Assembly: GCA_050247135.1 (NCBI GenBank)
Contig: JBFWUT010000001.1
Span: forward strand, 62,001-126,000
Length of the DNA stretch: 64,000 bases
Direction of reading: 5' to 3'
Source: Berkiella sp050247135
Lineage (GTDB): Bacteria; Pseudomonadota; Gammaproteobacteria; Berkiellales; Berkiellaceae
The number at the start of each line of letters is the position of its first letter. Within the stretch, counting starts at the first letter, position 1. The translations under genes were made by a program, and so were the position numbers. Of the stretch, positions 35,935-44,289 are shown in pieces. The notes under the pieces were generated by a model. The model searched no databases. It was not told the origin of the DNA and saw only the letters and a program-made list of their open reading frames with translations.

Positions 35935-38262
35935 TTAAAATTTGAGCTTGGCAGCAGGCTGAATATCAGTAAGGTATTGAGCGACTTCGGCTTTGCCTTT
36001 TTCAGCAAGCACCTCATCTGAGCCACCCTTAGAAAGTGCATCCTTTTTTTCAGATAATTTAGCATCGACCGCAGAAATAAGCTCAGGGAATATATAAATT
36101 TTCTTTTCAGGTGGTTGCAAATATCTCACTAATGATTGGTTAAGACGCTCTAAGTCTTGTGTGGTTTGGCTTTCTAGAATTAACTTGAATAGTTTAGGAT
36201 CATTATCATAGGCCTTTTTTAAGGTATGGATATAGATATCTCTTTTCATTCGGCCCAATGGTCCTTGGATATTTCCTAAATCGAGAAACTGCACATCGAC
36301 AACAGCACTATAGTTAATGACTGGGGCATAGGGGGCTTGTGCCATTTTGGGCTCAGCTTTAATGCTAGTTTGTTTTGCAAAGGTAACAGCTGGCTCTCTA
36401 GACTCGGGTTTTAAAGGCGCTGCTCCTGTTACTTCACGATGCTTTTCGATAGCTTGTGAAACAGTGAGTCTTTGATTGCGGTTGGGATTTAAAAGACCTT
36501 TGATTAAAGGATGACTATTAATTCTTTGTTCGTCTACAGAAAATCCAAATCTAGGCATCATTTTGAATTCGAGTTCAAAAAATATAATGCCTAATGCCCA
36601 CATATCATTCGCAGTATGAGGTTTGCGGAATTCAATTGCTTCGGGTGATTCAGGGCTGCGGTTTGGTGTCCCCATATGAACTTTATAGGCATAGGAGTGA
36701 TTTTGAATAAAGGGGTCTTGGTAATAATAATTATGGTAGTTTGAATTAGCTGATTCATAAGCAGCCATAATTTCGGGAGATTCATAGCCGCCTGAGGCAA
36801 GTGAAGTTTTATGTAAAGGGAGTGCCGGATTATAAGAGATCCCAAAATCGGCTACTTTAGCATAATAACCTTCTTCGTCACGGTAAATAAAGATATTAGG
36901 AAGTTTAAGATCTTGATGCGCTTTACCTTGGGCATGCATCACGGCTACGCCATCTAAGATATTTTGAGTAATACGCTTTTTGTCGTTAGGTGTTAAGACG
37001 ATAGTAGGATTATATAAAACACTCAGCAGATCTCCAACAGCACGTTTTGAATATTGACTTCGTTTGACAACGCTATTTGAAGTAAATAATTCGCCCAGTA
37101 ATGATACATTGAGAACGTTATGATTAGCATCATTGCGGCTCTCAACTAAACTTTGTGAAAACAGGGCTTCATAATCTGCTTCTCTGGCATATCTATTTTT
37201 CATGACCTTGTTAACCCATTCTTCAGGAACGAGCGTATCAATCCGCCAGGAGGGTTTGACTGTTCCAAAGGTGCCTTGACCAATCGTGCGTTTATTATCC
37301 TTCAATCCAGAGGCTAATTTACGTTTGGTTTCCAGCATGAGCATTAATTCACCAGTAGGTTCACGCACAATATTGAGTGTTCTATCTAATTTCGTAAGCT
37401 CTTTAGGTAATCTAAAGCTTTGTCCAGAGTTTAATTTGAGTAATAAATGGGGGTTTTTAATGATGTATTCATAGATGTTTTCAAGCGTGCTAGGTTGTAT
37501 CAGTCCAACTAATTGTGCGGGCAATCCCTTAACCCTAAATTGATCAAGAGCATTTTGTATATCGTTTAGAAACAAAATGGCTCGTTCGTCGAGTAATATC
37601 CCCTCATAATTTCTCCACACGGTTTTTTGTGACGAATCAACTCTGACAAAAGGCTCATCAGGATTGAATGTTTCTAATAATACCTGAAATTCACTGGAAG
37701 CCGTCTTAATGATTCTTAACGGGTGTTTTTGTGAAGGGATGGTGTTGGCATCAATTGTTAATGTATGCCCTAAATAGAGAGCATCAATATCTTGTAGACG
37801 ATTTTGGAGTACTTGGACATAATTTTGAGTATGGTCTTGCAGATAAGGCTGCAAATGTGCTGGCAGATTGGTTGTGAAATGCTGAATACGGTCATTTAAT
37901 GCAGTAATGGGTTGCCAAGGATCATGGGAGAGGGTATCGATACGAATTCTAACCGCGTTTTTATCTAAAATGACTTGAAAGTTTCCTTTGTTATCTCGAG
38001 TGGCATACACTGAGATCCCAAAGTTGGCCGCTACCATAGAAGTTAATTTGATCATCTCACCTGGCAGAGCATCATGAAATTTATAAATTTGTGCAATGAT
38101 TTCTTCGTAAAGAAGGCCTAAATCACCTGAGTGATGTAAGCCATAGTCATTGAGTGAAGGCGGGATAGGATTTTTTTTATTGCTATAATAGTTACGTAGA
38201 TATGATAGCGAGCTTCCTAGTGTATCGAGCTGTATTTGTGAAGTTACACCTGTGCTTAACAT
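35935..38262 (-). CDS. Large eukaryotic-like Ser/Thr protein kinase
   Basis: A 775-residue soluble protein. The kinase core lies at about residues 323-605: glycine loop IGQGTFGTV (first Gly 328), probable ATP lysine in VNKVMKN (Lys352), catalytic loop HQDLKLPN (Asp451, Asn456), DFG (Asp472), YESPEI in place of APE, and DMWALGIIFFELE. All catalytic residues appear present, so it should be active. The 320 residues before it and the 170 after are unfamiliar. ATG 38262 is preferred (GAGG nine bases upstream) over 38277. Unlike PknB-type bacterial kinases it has no membrane helix or PASTA repeats. Closest in style to translocated Legionella-type kinases; translocation is inference. Confidence 0.82.
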   Translation of the reverse strand: MLSTGVTSQIQLDTLGSSLSYLRNYYSNKKNPIPPSLNDYGLHHSGDLGLLYEEIIAQIYKFHDALPGEMIKLTSMVAANFGISVYATRDNKGNFQVILDKNAVRIRIDTLSHDPWQPITALNDRIQHFTTNLPAHLQPYLQDHTQNYVQVLQNRLQDIDALYLGHTLTIDANTIPSQKHPLRIIKTASSEFQVLLETFNPDEPFVRVDSSQKTVWRNYEGILLDERAILFLNDIQNALDQFRVKGLPAQLVGLIQPSTLENIYEYIIKNPHLLLKLNSGQSFRLPKELTKLDRTLNIVREPTGELMLMLETKRKLASGLKDNKRTIGQGTFGTVKPSWRIDTLVPEEWVNKVMKNRYAREADYEALFSQSLVESRNDANHNVLNVSLLGELFTSNSVVKRSQYSKRAVGDLLSVLYNPTIVLTPNDKKRITQNILDGVAVMHAQGKAHQDLKLPNIFIYRDEEGYYAKVADFGISYNPALPLHKTSLASGGYESPEIMAAYESANSNYHNYYYQDPFIQNHSYAYKVHMGTPNRSPESPEAIEFRKPHTANDMWALGIIFFELEFKMMPRFGFSVDEQRINSHPLIKGLLNPNRNQRLTVSQAIEKHREVTGAAPLKPESREPAVTFAKQTSIKAEPKMAQAPYAPVINYSAVVDVQFLDLGNIQGPLGRMKRDIYIHTLKKAYDNDPKLFKLILESQTTQDLERLNQSLVRYLQPPEKKIYIFPELISAVDAKLSEKKDALSKGGSDEVLAEKGKAEVAQYLTDIQPAAKLKF

Positions 38263-38332
38263 GTGTGAGTGCCTCATCAGTCATCTACTTAATGGGACAA
38301 AAACCAGGCGTTAAAAGTTCGTGAAGGATCCC

Positions 38333-38926
38333 TTATTGTGGCTTTTTGGTTTTTGGCGCCTCTTGAACAGGCGAATGATTCGGTGAGGGAGGCGGGGTCA
38401 GCACGGTAGCCCGATTGACTAAAAATGGTTGTCCTGTACTCCCTATTCTACTGGCTTCATTTAAGGCGTCTTGATGGGTTAATTGTTTGAGTTCAGCAAT
38501 TTCGAGTTCAAGCGCTTCGATGCGTCGTGCCTGCTGGAGATTAAGTGAGCGCTGATGAAGTAGGTTTCCTTGCAGCGTTTCATTTTCCTTTAAGAGTTGC
38601 GACACTTGTGCCGTTAAATACTGCTCTTGTGTGGGCCAGCGCTCTATCTCTGTCATGAGACTTTGCATAAGAGAGCTGTTTCCTTCCAGAAACATGACCT
38701 TTTTAACGGGTGAACGAAATAAGGGGGCTAATTCGTCTTTAACATAGCTTTTTAATTGATCGAAAGAGAATGGTATGCCTGAATATTTTTGAACAAGTGC
38801 ACTTTTGGCTTCGCCAGCTATTTCGTGCCAGCTTTTGGTGTTATTCGCATGAGCACTTATATACTCACCTAATATGCTGACAATGTTATCATAAGCTTCT
38901 CTGGGAGATTTAGGACCATTTAACAC
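38333..38926 (-). CDS. Orphan coiled-coil protein with Pro/Ser tail
   Basis: A 197-residue protein I do not recognise. Residues about 1-85 are mixed helical, and about 88-150 form a strong coiled coil (TAQVSQLLKENETLQ, RRIEALELEIAELKQL). The last 35 residues are disordered with PPPSPNHSP and end in basic KTKKPQ. It starts at GTG 38926 with AAAGGAG upstream, overlapping the rlmJ stop, so it is translationally coupled to rlmJ. It is followed by the kinase gene. No signal peptide. Function unknown. Confidence 0.7.
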   Translation of the reverse strand: MLNGPKSPREAYDNIVSILGEYISAHANNTKSWHEIAGEAKSALVQKYSGIPFSFDQLKSYVKDELAPLFRSPVKKVMFLEGNSSLMQSLMTEIERWPTQEQYLTAQVSQLLKENETLQGNLLHQRSLNLQQARRIEALELEIAELKQLTHQDALNEASRIGSTGQPFLVNRATVLTPPPSPNHSPVQEAPKTKKPQ

Positions 38927-39756
38927 AATGTCACTCCTTTAAATTGCCCGCCCACGAAGAGCGTTTGATTAAGCGTTGTAAAAGTATGGGTCAATAAAGT
39001 ATCTAACTGCCAGGGCGGATTAATAACTACCATACCACTACCTATCATGCCTGTTGTCTGTTTGGGAAAAGGTGACCATTCACAGTGCCACATTTTTGGG
39101 ATCAAAGTCTTTTTTAAATGCCGTAATAATGTTTCATGGTAGCCTTCAGGTAGTATCGGGTACCACAGCGCATAAATGCCTTGTGAAAATCGTTGATAGG
39201 CGTTATGCATGGCTTGAATAATGGTTTCATATTCTGTTTTGACTTCAAAGCTGGGGTCAATAAACACTAATCCACGTTTCTCCGCAAAGGGGACGAGCGC
39301 TTTTATCGCCTCATTAGCATCACGCTCATGAATAGATATTTTTTGATTTTTATGGCTTGCGGCAAAGGCCCTTAGGGCTGCGATTGCCTGGGGGTGTTTT
39401 TCAACAAATAAACTACGGTCTTGTTCTCTTAACAAGTTAACGATAATGGCAGCAGAGCCGGGATAATAGCGCCGCTCTTTTCCTACGTTATAGGCTTTCA
39501 CTTGTTCAAAAAACTGTGAGACTAAGGGAGTCACATCAACGTTTTGCCATAACCTATCAATTCCATGACTTCGTTCAAGTGTTTTTTGACTTTCTGCACT
39601 ATTTAAATCATACAAGCCTTCACCGGCATGGGTATCAAGTACACAAAAGGGTGTTGGTTTTTGTTTTAAATGCTGCAAGATGGCAAGTAAAGTCAGATGC
39701 TTGTGAACATCTGCGAAGCAACCGGCGTGGTATCGATGCTGATAGCTAAAGCTCAT
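38920..39756 (-). CDS. rlmJ: 23S rRNA (adenine2030-N6)-methyltransferase
   Basis: A 278-residue SAM-dependent enzyme that modifies A2030 of 23S rRNA. It begins SYQHRYHAGCFADVHKH, the family signature, and has DTHAGEGLYDL (motif I) and a catalytic D-P-S-F motif seen as LVFIDPSFE. It overlaps the MFS gene upstream by 11 bases and the coiled-coil gene downstream by 7, so it is embedded in a tight operon. Confidence 0.95.
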   Translation of the reverse strand: MSFSYQHRYHAGCFADVHKHLTLLAILQHLKQKPTPFCVLDTHAGEGLYDLNSAESQKTLERSHGIDRLWQNVDVTPLVSQFFEQVKAYNVGKERRYYPGSAAIIVNLLREQDRSLFVEKHPQAIAALRAFAASHKNQKISIHERDANEAIKALVPFAEKRGLVFIDPSFEVKTEYETIIQAMHNAYQRFSQGIYALWYPILPEGYHETLLRHLKKTLIPKMWHCEWSPFPKQTTGMIGSGMVVINPPWQLDTLLTHTFTTLNQTLFVGGQFKGVTLC

Positions 39757-40987
39757 TACGTTTTTGTTTAATAAATAGGGTTAAGCCAATTGCTACCAAC
39801 AAACAAACGGGTAGCACACTTAGGGCGATATGGTAGTCTTCAAGTAAATAAACACCTTCATGATGGGAGCGTAGTTTATCCAATAACCAGCCAACTCTGT
39901 CTTGAGCTATTCCGCCTCCTGCCATGATAACCATATTAATGAAACCAATAGCAGCGCCTTGTGCCCAGGGAGGGTGGCATTCAGTAATTAAAGAAAAACA
40001 CAGTAGCATATTGGCGGTGAGTAAGCCGAAGCTAAAGAGCACAATATAAAGATTAGTAATGGGCATATTGACCCAATATAAAAACATGCACAATAAAATA
40101 AGAGCACCTAGTGAAGCAATCATCATAAAATCGACTTCTTCGATAGGGTGGGTCATGATCCAGCCGATGACAGGGCCACCAATGGCAGTGCCGATAAAGA
40201 TGGTATGGGTAATGCCTGCAGCTTGAGTGGCATCGAGATCATAGGCTACTTTAAGATACTCAACTCCCCACATTTCAGGGATGGCAGCAATCGGTGCCAC
40301 GAGTAACATACCGTATAACGCAATGATCCAGGATTGTGGATTTTTCATGACGGTAATAAGACCGGTTAACAGGCCAGGTTGGTTCTCTTCTGAAGGTTTT
40401 ACAGTCTGGGGTTTATCCTCTAAAAAAAGCCATAAGATCAGGGTAATAAATAGACCGACAAAACTGAGCTGCATTAAGACTTCACGCCAGCCAAATTCAT
40501 TAACTAAATAAGAGAGAGGCTTGCCACCTGTTAAGGCACCTAATGTACCGCATAAATTGGTTAAACCCACCACTAAAGGAAAAGAGCTCATAGTTAACCA
40601 TTGTGCGCCGATCTTAAGGCAACCAATAAATGCAAAAGCCGATCCCATACCGATCAAAAATCGGCTTAATTGTGCGATGAAGATTGAAGAGGTGGTAGCA
40701 AAAATAAAGCTGCCGATGGTTAGAATCAAAGAGGCACTAACGAGTAATTTTTTAGCGCCGAAGCGATCAATTAGCACCCCGGCAGGTAATTGAAAAGCGG
40801 CATAAGCATAAAAATACATTGCCCCGATAGTGCCTAATTGATGATCGTTAATATCAAGACTTGAGCGTAGTTGTTCAGTCAGGATACTAGGCGCAACACG
40901 ATGAATAAATTCATACCCGTAAAAAATGGCGGCTATAGACCATAAGGTCCAACCACCCAGATGCCAGCGGGAGGTCTTACTTACCAC
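39746..40987 (-). CDS. Major facilitator superfamily transporter
   Basis: A 413-residue inner-membrane carrier with about 12 predicted helices. The loop after helix 2 carries the MFS signature (GVLIDRFGAKKLL), and the N-terminal half includes YEFIHRVAPSIL. It starts at GTG 40987 inside the end of metQ (seven-base overlap). The substrate cannot be read from sequence. Linkage to metNIQ could suggest an amino acid or related metabolite, but this is inference; Legionellales encode many such carriers for host metabolites. Confidence 0.85.
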   Translation of the reverse strand: MVSKTSRWHLGGWTLWSIAAIFYGYEFIHRVAPSILTEQLRSSLDINDHQLGTIGAMYFYAYAAFQLPAGVLIDRFGAKKLLVSASLILTIGSFIFATTSSIFIAQLSRFLIGMGSAFAFIGCLKIGAQWLTMSSFPLVVGLTNLCGTLGALTGGKPLSYLVNEFGWREVLMQLSFVGLFITLILWLFLEDKPQTVKPSEENQPGLLTGLITVMKNPQSWIIALYGMLLVAPIAAIPEMWGVEYLKVAYDLDATQAAGITHTIFIGTAIGGPVIGWIMTHPIEEVDFMMIASLGALILLCMFLYWVNMPITNLYIVLFSFGLLTANMLLCFSLITECHPPWAQGAAIGFINMVIMAGGGIAQDRVGWLLDKLRSHHEGVYLLEDYHIALSVLPVCLLVAIGLTLFIKQKRNEL

Positions 40988-41775
40988 GCAGGAATAGCCT
41001 GATCAGAAAATAATTTCTTAGCCTCTTCTTGTACCTCGGGTGAATGTAAAGCATTCATTAACTTGCGATATTTTTCTTGATCTTTTTCGCTGGTTCTTAC
41101 TACCACGATATTAGCGTAGGGAGAATTACGATCTTCTACGAGCAAGGCATCTTTAGCAGGAGATAAACCAGCGGGAATAGCAAAGTTAGTATTAATCACA
41201 GCAGCATCCACATCTCTTAACACACGAGGTAACTGAGCTGCGACCATTTCTTTGAAGACGAAGAAATGGGGGTTATCGGTGATTTTTTGCGGTGTTAATT
41301 CTAAATCACTCACGTTAGGGATGGTGATAAGTTTAGCTTTAGCCAAAAGACGTAAAGCGCGAGCGCCATTACTGGGATCGTTGGGAATGCCTATTACTGC
41401 GCCATCGGGCAATTCACTTAATTCTTTATGCTTTTTTGAATAAATGCCCATGGGGTAGATAAACATTTTACCGATGGGGGTAATGGCATATTTCTTTTTT
41501 TCTAAAACAACATCGAGATAGGGCTGGTGTTGAAACATATTAGCATCAATGTCTTTTTCAGCCAGTGCTGTATTGGGTACCACATAGTCTTCAAAACTGA
41601 CAATGGTGAGTTTCAAGCCGTAACGCTCCTTGGCAACCTTTTTAGCGGTTTCAACCAATTGAGTTTCAGGTCCAGTTATAGTTCCAATGATGATTTCGTC
41701 GTCACCGCGCTGTTGTTGAGCACAAGCAACCAGCAGCAAGGAAAGGCTAATGAGTAAAGATTTTACGTTGAACAT
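40981..41775 (-). CDS. metQ: Methionine-binding lipoprotein MetQ
   Basis: A 264-residue periplasmic binding protein of the NlpA/MetQ family. The lipoprotein signal ends LLLVAC, giving an acylated cysteine. GTITGPETQLVETAKKVA, FQHQPYL, YPMGIYS and PNDPSNGARALRLL are family marks. ATG 41775 has AGGTGA just upstream. With MetI and MetN it imports D/L-methionine. It overlaps the metI end by 29 bases. Confidence 0.95.
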   Translation of the reverse strand: MFNVKSLLISLSLLLVACAQQQRGDDEIIIGTITGPETQLVETAKKVAKERYGLKLTIVSFEDYVVPNTALAEKDIDANMFQHQPYLDVVLEKKKYAITPIGKMFIYPMGIYSKKHKELSELPDGAVIGIPNDPSNGARALRLLAKAKLITIPNVSDLELTPQKITDNPHFFVFKEMVAAQLPRVLRDVDAAVINTNFAIPAGLSPAKDALLVEDRNSPYANIVVVRTSEKDQEKYRKLMNALHSPEVQEEAKKLFSDQAIPAW

Positions 41776-42388
41776 AGTCACCTACGCTTTGTAAGAATTG
41801 TACCAGTACAATCATGATCACCACGGTGATCAGAACAATCTCTGTGTCATAACGATAAAAGCCATAGTCGATGGCTAATTTCCCCAAACCACCGCTACCA
41901 TTAAAACCGGCCATGGCTGAAAATCCGACTAAATTAACCAGTGTTAACGTTAGCCCACCGACGATGCCAGACATCGCTTCAGGGAGCAACACTTTATAAA
42001 TAATTTGAAAAGGGGTAGCCCCCATTGCTTTAGCAGCTTCAATTAGTCCAGTGGACACTTCATTAAGAGCTATTTCCACGGTACGAGCAAAAAATGGGAT
42101 GGCAGCTAAAGTTAAAGGCACAATCAATGCTTTAACTTGAATGGAACTCCCTGCTAAAAATCGCGTTAAGGGGATAACCGCTATCATCAATATAATAAAG
42201 GGGATTGAGCGTGTTGCATTTACCAGCCCCCCTAAAATCCCATGTAACCATTTGTTCTCAAGAAGCTGCTTTTTTTTCGTAAGCGCCAATAGAATGCCAA
42301 GTGGCAGACCGCCAAGAGCAGCAAATAGCCCAGAGAAAAAGACCATGGTGCACGTTTCAATAAACGCCTTAAGGATCTCGTTGAACAT
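41747..42388 (-). CDS. metI: Methionine ABC transporter permease
   Basis: A 213-residue inner-membrane permease with five predicted helices. GGLPLGILLALT, NATRSIPFIILMIAVIPLTR (split across helix 2) and the EAA loop EVSTGLIEAAKAMGATPFQI identify MetI. It overlaps metN by 20 bases and metQ by 29, so the three genes are co-translated. Confidence 0.96.
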   Translation of the reverse strand: MFNEILKAFIETCTMVFFSGLFAALGGLPLGILLALTKKKQLLENKWLHGILGGLVNATRSIPFIILMIAVIPLTRFLAGSSIQVKALIVPLTLAAIPFFARTVEIALNEVSTGLIEAAKAMGATPFQIIYKVLLPEAMSGIVGGLTLTLVNLVGFSAMAGFNGSGGLGKLAIDYGFYRYDTEIVLITVVIMIVLVQFLQSVGDYVQRKIFTH

Positions 42389-43412
42389 AACCTAATATCT
42401 CGACATGTAAACCGTTGCGTTCTAAAAAGGCAATACTCTTATCAACGTTCTCACGATCGCCTTTTATCTCAACGATCATGACCCCAACAATTTGATCTTG
42501 GATAGTTTCGATACTTCCTTGCAGCATATTTACAATGATGCGGTATTGTTGGATCAAATAGCTAATGATAGGCTGAGAAGCGCTGGCGCCATGATAGGCA
42601 ATCCGTAAAATGGTGCCACTGTCTTGACTAGCATTGGCTTGCAATAAATCTTTAATGACTCGTGGCACTTCCATGCGTGAAGAAGCTTTAAGTAAATCTT
42701 TGGTCGTTTGGGTTTGCGGGTTGGTAAAGATTTCAATCACGCCATTTTGTTCTACAATCTCACCAGAATGGATCACCGCAACTCGATGGCAGATTGATTT
42801 AACAACATCCATTTCGTGAGTGATGAGCAACATGGTAATGCCCAGTTCATGATTAATATTCCGTAACAGTTCTAAAATAGACAATGTCGAGCGCGGATCC
42901 AATGAAGAGGTTGCCTCATCGCACAACATGATTTTGGGTGAATTTGCCAACGCTCTTGCAATGGCTACACGTTGTTTTTGTCCGCCACTTAATTGGCTAG
43001 GATATTGTTTAGAATGATTTTCAAGTTCTGTTAATTCCAATAATTGGTTAACACGATTTTGTATATCTTTCTTAGGAATTCCCGCAAGCTCTAAGGGGAG
43101 TGCAATATTGTCGGACACATTGCGAGATTGCAGCAAATTAAAGTGTTGAAATATCATCCCCATGTGTCGGCGTGCTTCACGCAGTTCCTTAGCGCTCATG
43201 GTGGTGATACAGGTCCCCTCAATTAGCACGCTACCGCTGGAGGGATGCTCTAAACCATTAACACAGCGAATCAGTGTGCTTTTGCCCGCGCCACTTCGGC
43301 CGATGATCCCATAGATTTCTCCAGGTTTGACATCTAAATTGATATTCTTCAACGCATAAAAAGGTTGTTGGTGCGTTTTATAGTATTTAGATAGATTTCT
43401 AATTGAGATCAT
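42369..43412 (-). CDS. metN: Methionine ABC transporter ATPase
   Basis: A 347-residue ATPase with Walker A GRSGAGKST, signature LSGGQKQR and Walker B IMLCDEAT. The C-terminal 90 residues form the NIL domain, which binds methionine and inhibits transport when the cell is replete. It is the first gene of the leftward metNIQ-MFS-rlmJ run. No SAM riboswitch or clear MetJ box is visible in the 62 bases upstream. Confidence 0.96.
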   Translation of the reverse strand: MISIRNLSKYYKTHQQPFYALKNINLDVKPGEIYGIIGRSGAGKSTLIRCVNGLEHPSSGSVLIEGTCITTMSAKELREARRHMGMIFQHFNLLQSRNVSDNIALPLELAGIPKKDIQNRVNQLLELTELENHSKQYPSQLSGGQKQRVAIARALANSPKIMLCDEATSSLDPRSTLSILELLRNINHELGITMLLITHEMDVVKSICHRVAVIHSGEIVEQNGVIEIFTNPQTQTTKDLLKASSRMEVPRVIKDLLQANASQDSGTILRIAYHGASASQPIISYLIQQYRIIVNMLQGSIETIQDQIVGVMIVEIKGDRENVDKSIAFLERNGLHVEILGYVQRDP

Positions 43413-43474
43413 GGGTAATCATAAGCCATATTGTTATGTCGAGATATTAACATACCCAGCTTAGACGGTACACG

Positions 43475-44236
43475 TTAGCATCGTAGATGTCTTGGGTTGT
43501 CAGAAAAGAGTCCAAACACTCTCTGATTGAACAACTGATTGGCAATGCTGGGTTCATTCACGGTATAGGCAAGAATGGGAACATTGAAATTGTGGGCTAT
43601 GGTGAGTAATTCTGTCGTTAAACTGAGATATTCACAATGCAGAGCTGCATTTTTGGTTTTGGCAACCTCTTCAATCAACATTGGTGAGCACTGTTCTGTT
43701 AAAAAACCAATGGGTACTTGGGGCATATGTCGTCTGACATAAGCTAGGGCGTCCCATTCAAAGCTGGAAATCAATGGTAGAGGATGAGACTTAGGCCATT
43801 TATGCTCAATAATCGCTAACAATTTTTGAGCAAGCACATCAATGTGATTTCGAGTTGGATAAGAGGGGAATTTCATCTCAATATTGCATTTTAAGCCAAG
43901 CTCCAGCAACTGTGTAAAAACTTCCTCAAAAACGGGGATCTTTTCGTCTTTATAACGAGGCGCAAACCAACTGCCGGCATCAAGTGTACGTAAGTCAATC
44001 AAATTGTGTTCGTAAACATACCCAGTTCCATTGGTAGTACGGTCAAGCATATCGTCATGGAAAATAACTAATTCATGATCTTTTGTGAGCCTAACATCAA
44101 ATTCAATCCAGCTGACTTTTTGTGTTGCGGCTAGACGAAAACTCGCCATCGTGTTCTCAGGCGCTAGCGCGGCAATACCACGGTGACCAATAAGCTGGTC
44201 GCTTGGAGGAACTGGGGTAAAGTGATTAAAAGACAT
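43475..44236 (-). CDS. Glycerophosphodiester phosphodiesterase (cytosolic, UgpQ-like)
   Basis: A 253-residue TIM-barrel enzyme that releases glycerol-3-phosphate from deacylated phospholipids. The catalytic elements are GHRGIAALAPENT, EFDVRLTKD and HDDMLDRTTNG, with a metal-binding acid in NIEMKFP. No signal peptide, so it resembles UgpQ rather than periplasmic GlpQ. It diverges from the AddB-like nuclease gene. It may recycle host or self lipid headgroups. Confidence 0.93.
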   Translation of the reverse strand: MSFNHFTPVPPSDQLIGHRGIAALAPENTMASFRLAATQKVSWIEFDVRLTKDHELVIFHDDMLDRTTNGTGYVYEHNLIDLRTLDAGSWFAPRYKDEKIPVFEEVFTQLLELGLKCNIEMKFPSYPTRNHIDVLAQKLLAIIEHKWPKSHPLPLISSFEWDALAYVRRHMPQVPIGFLTEQCSPMLIEEVAKTKNAALHCEYLSLTTELLTIAHNFNVPILAYTVNEPSIANQLFNQRVFGLFSDNPRHLRC

Positions 44237-44289
44237 GAGACACTATCCTTGTCGTTTCGAGTATACTCTGTTTCATTTTGCCCTAATTC

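Noticed and set aside
43413..43474. SAM riboswitch or MetJ box before metN
   Set aside because: The 62-base gap is too short for a riboswitch and no repeated AGACGTCT-like box is visible.
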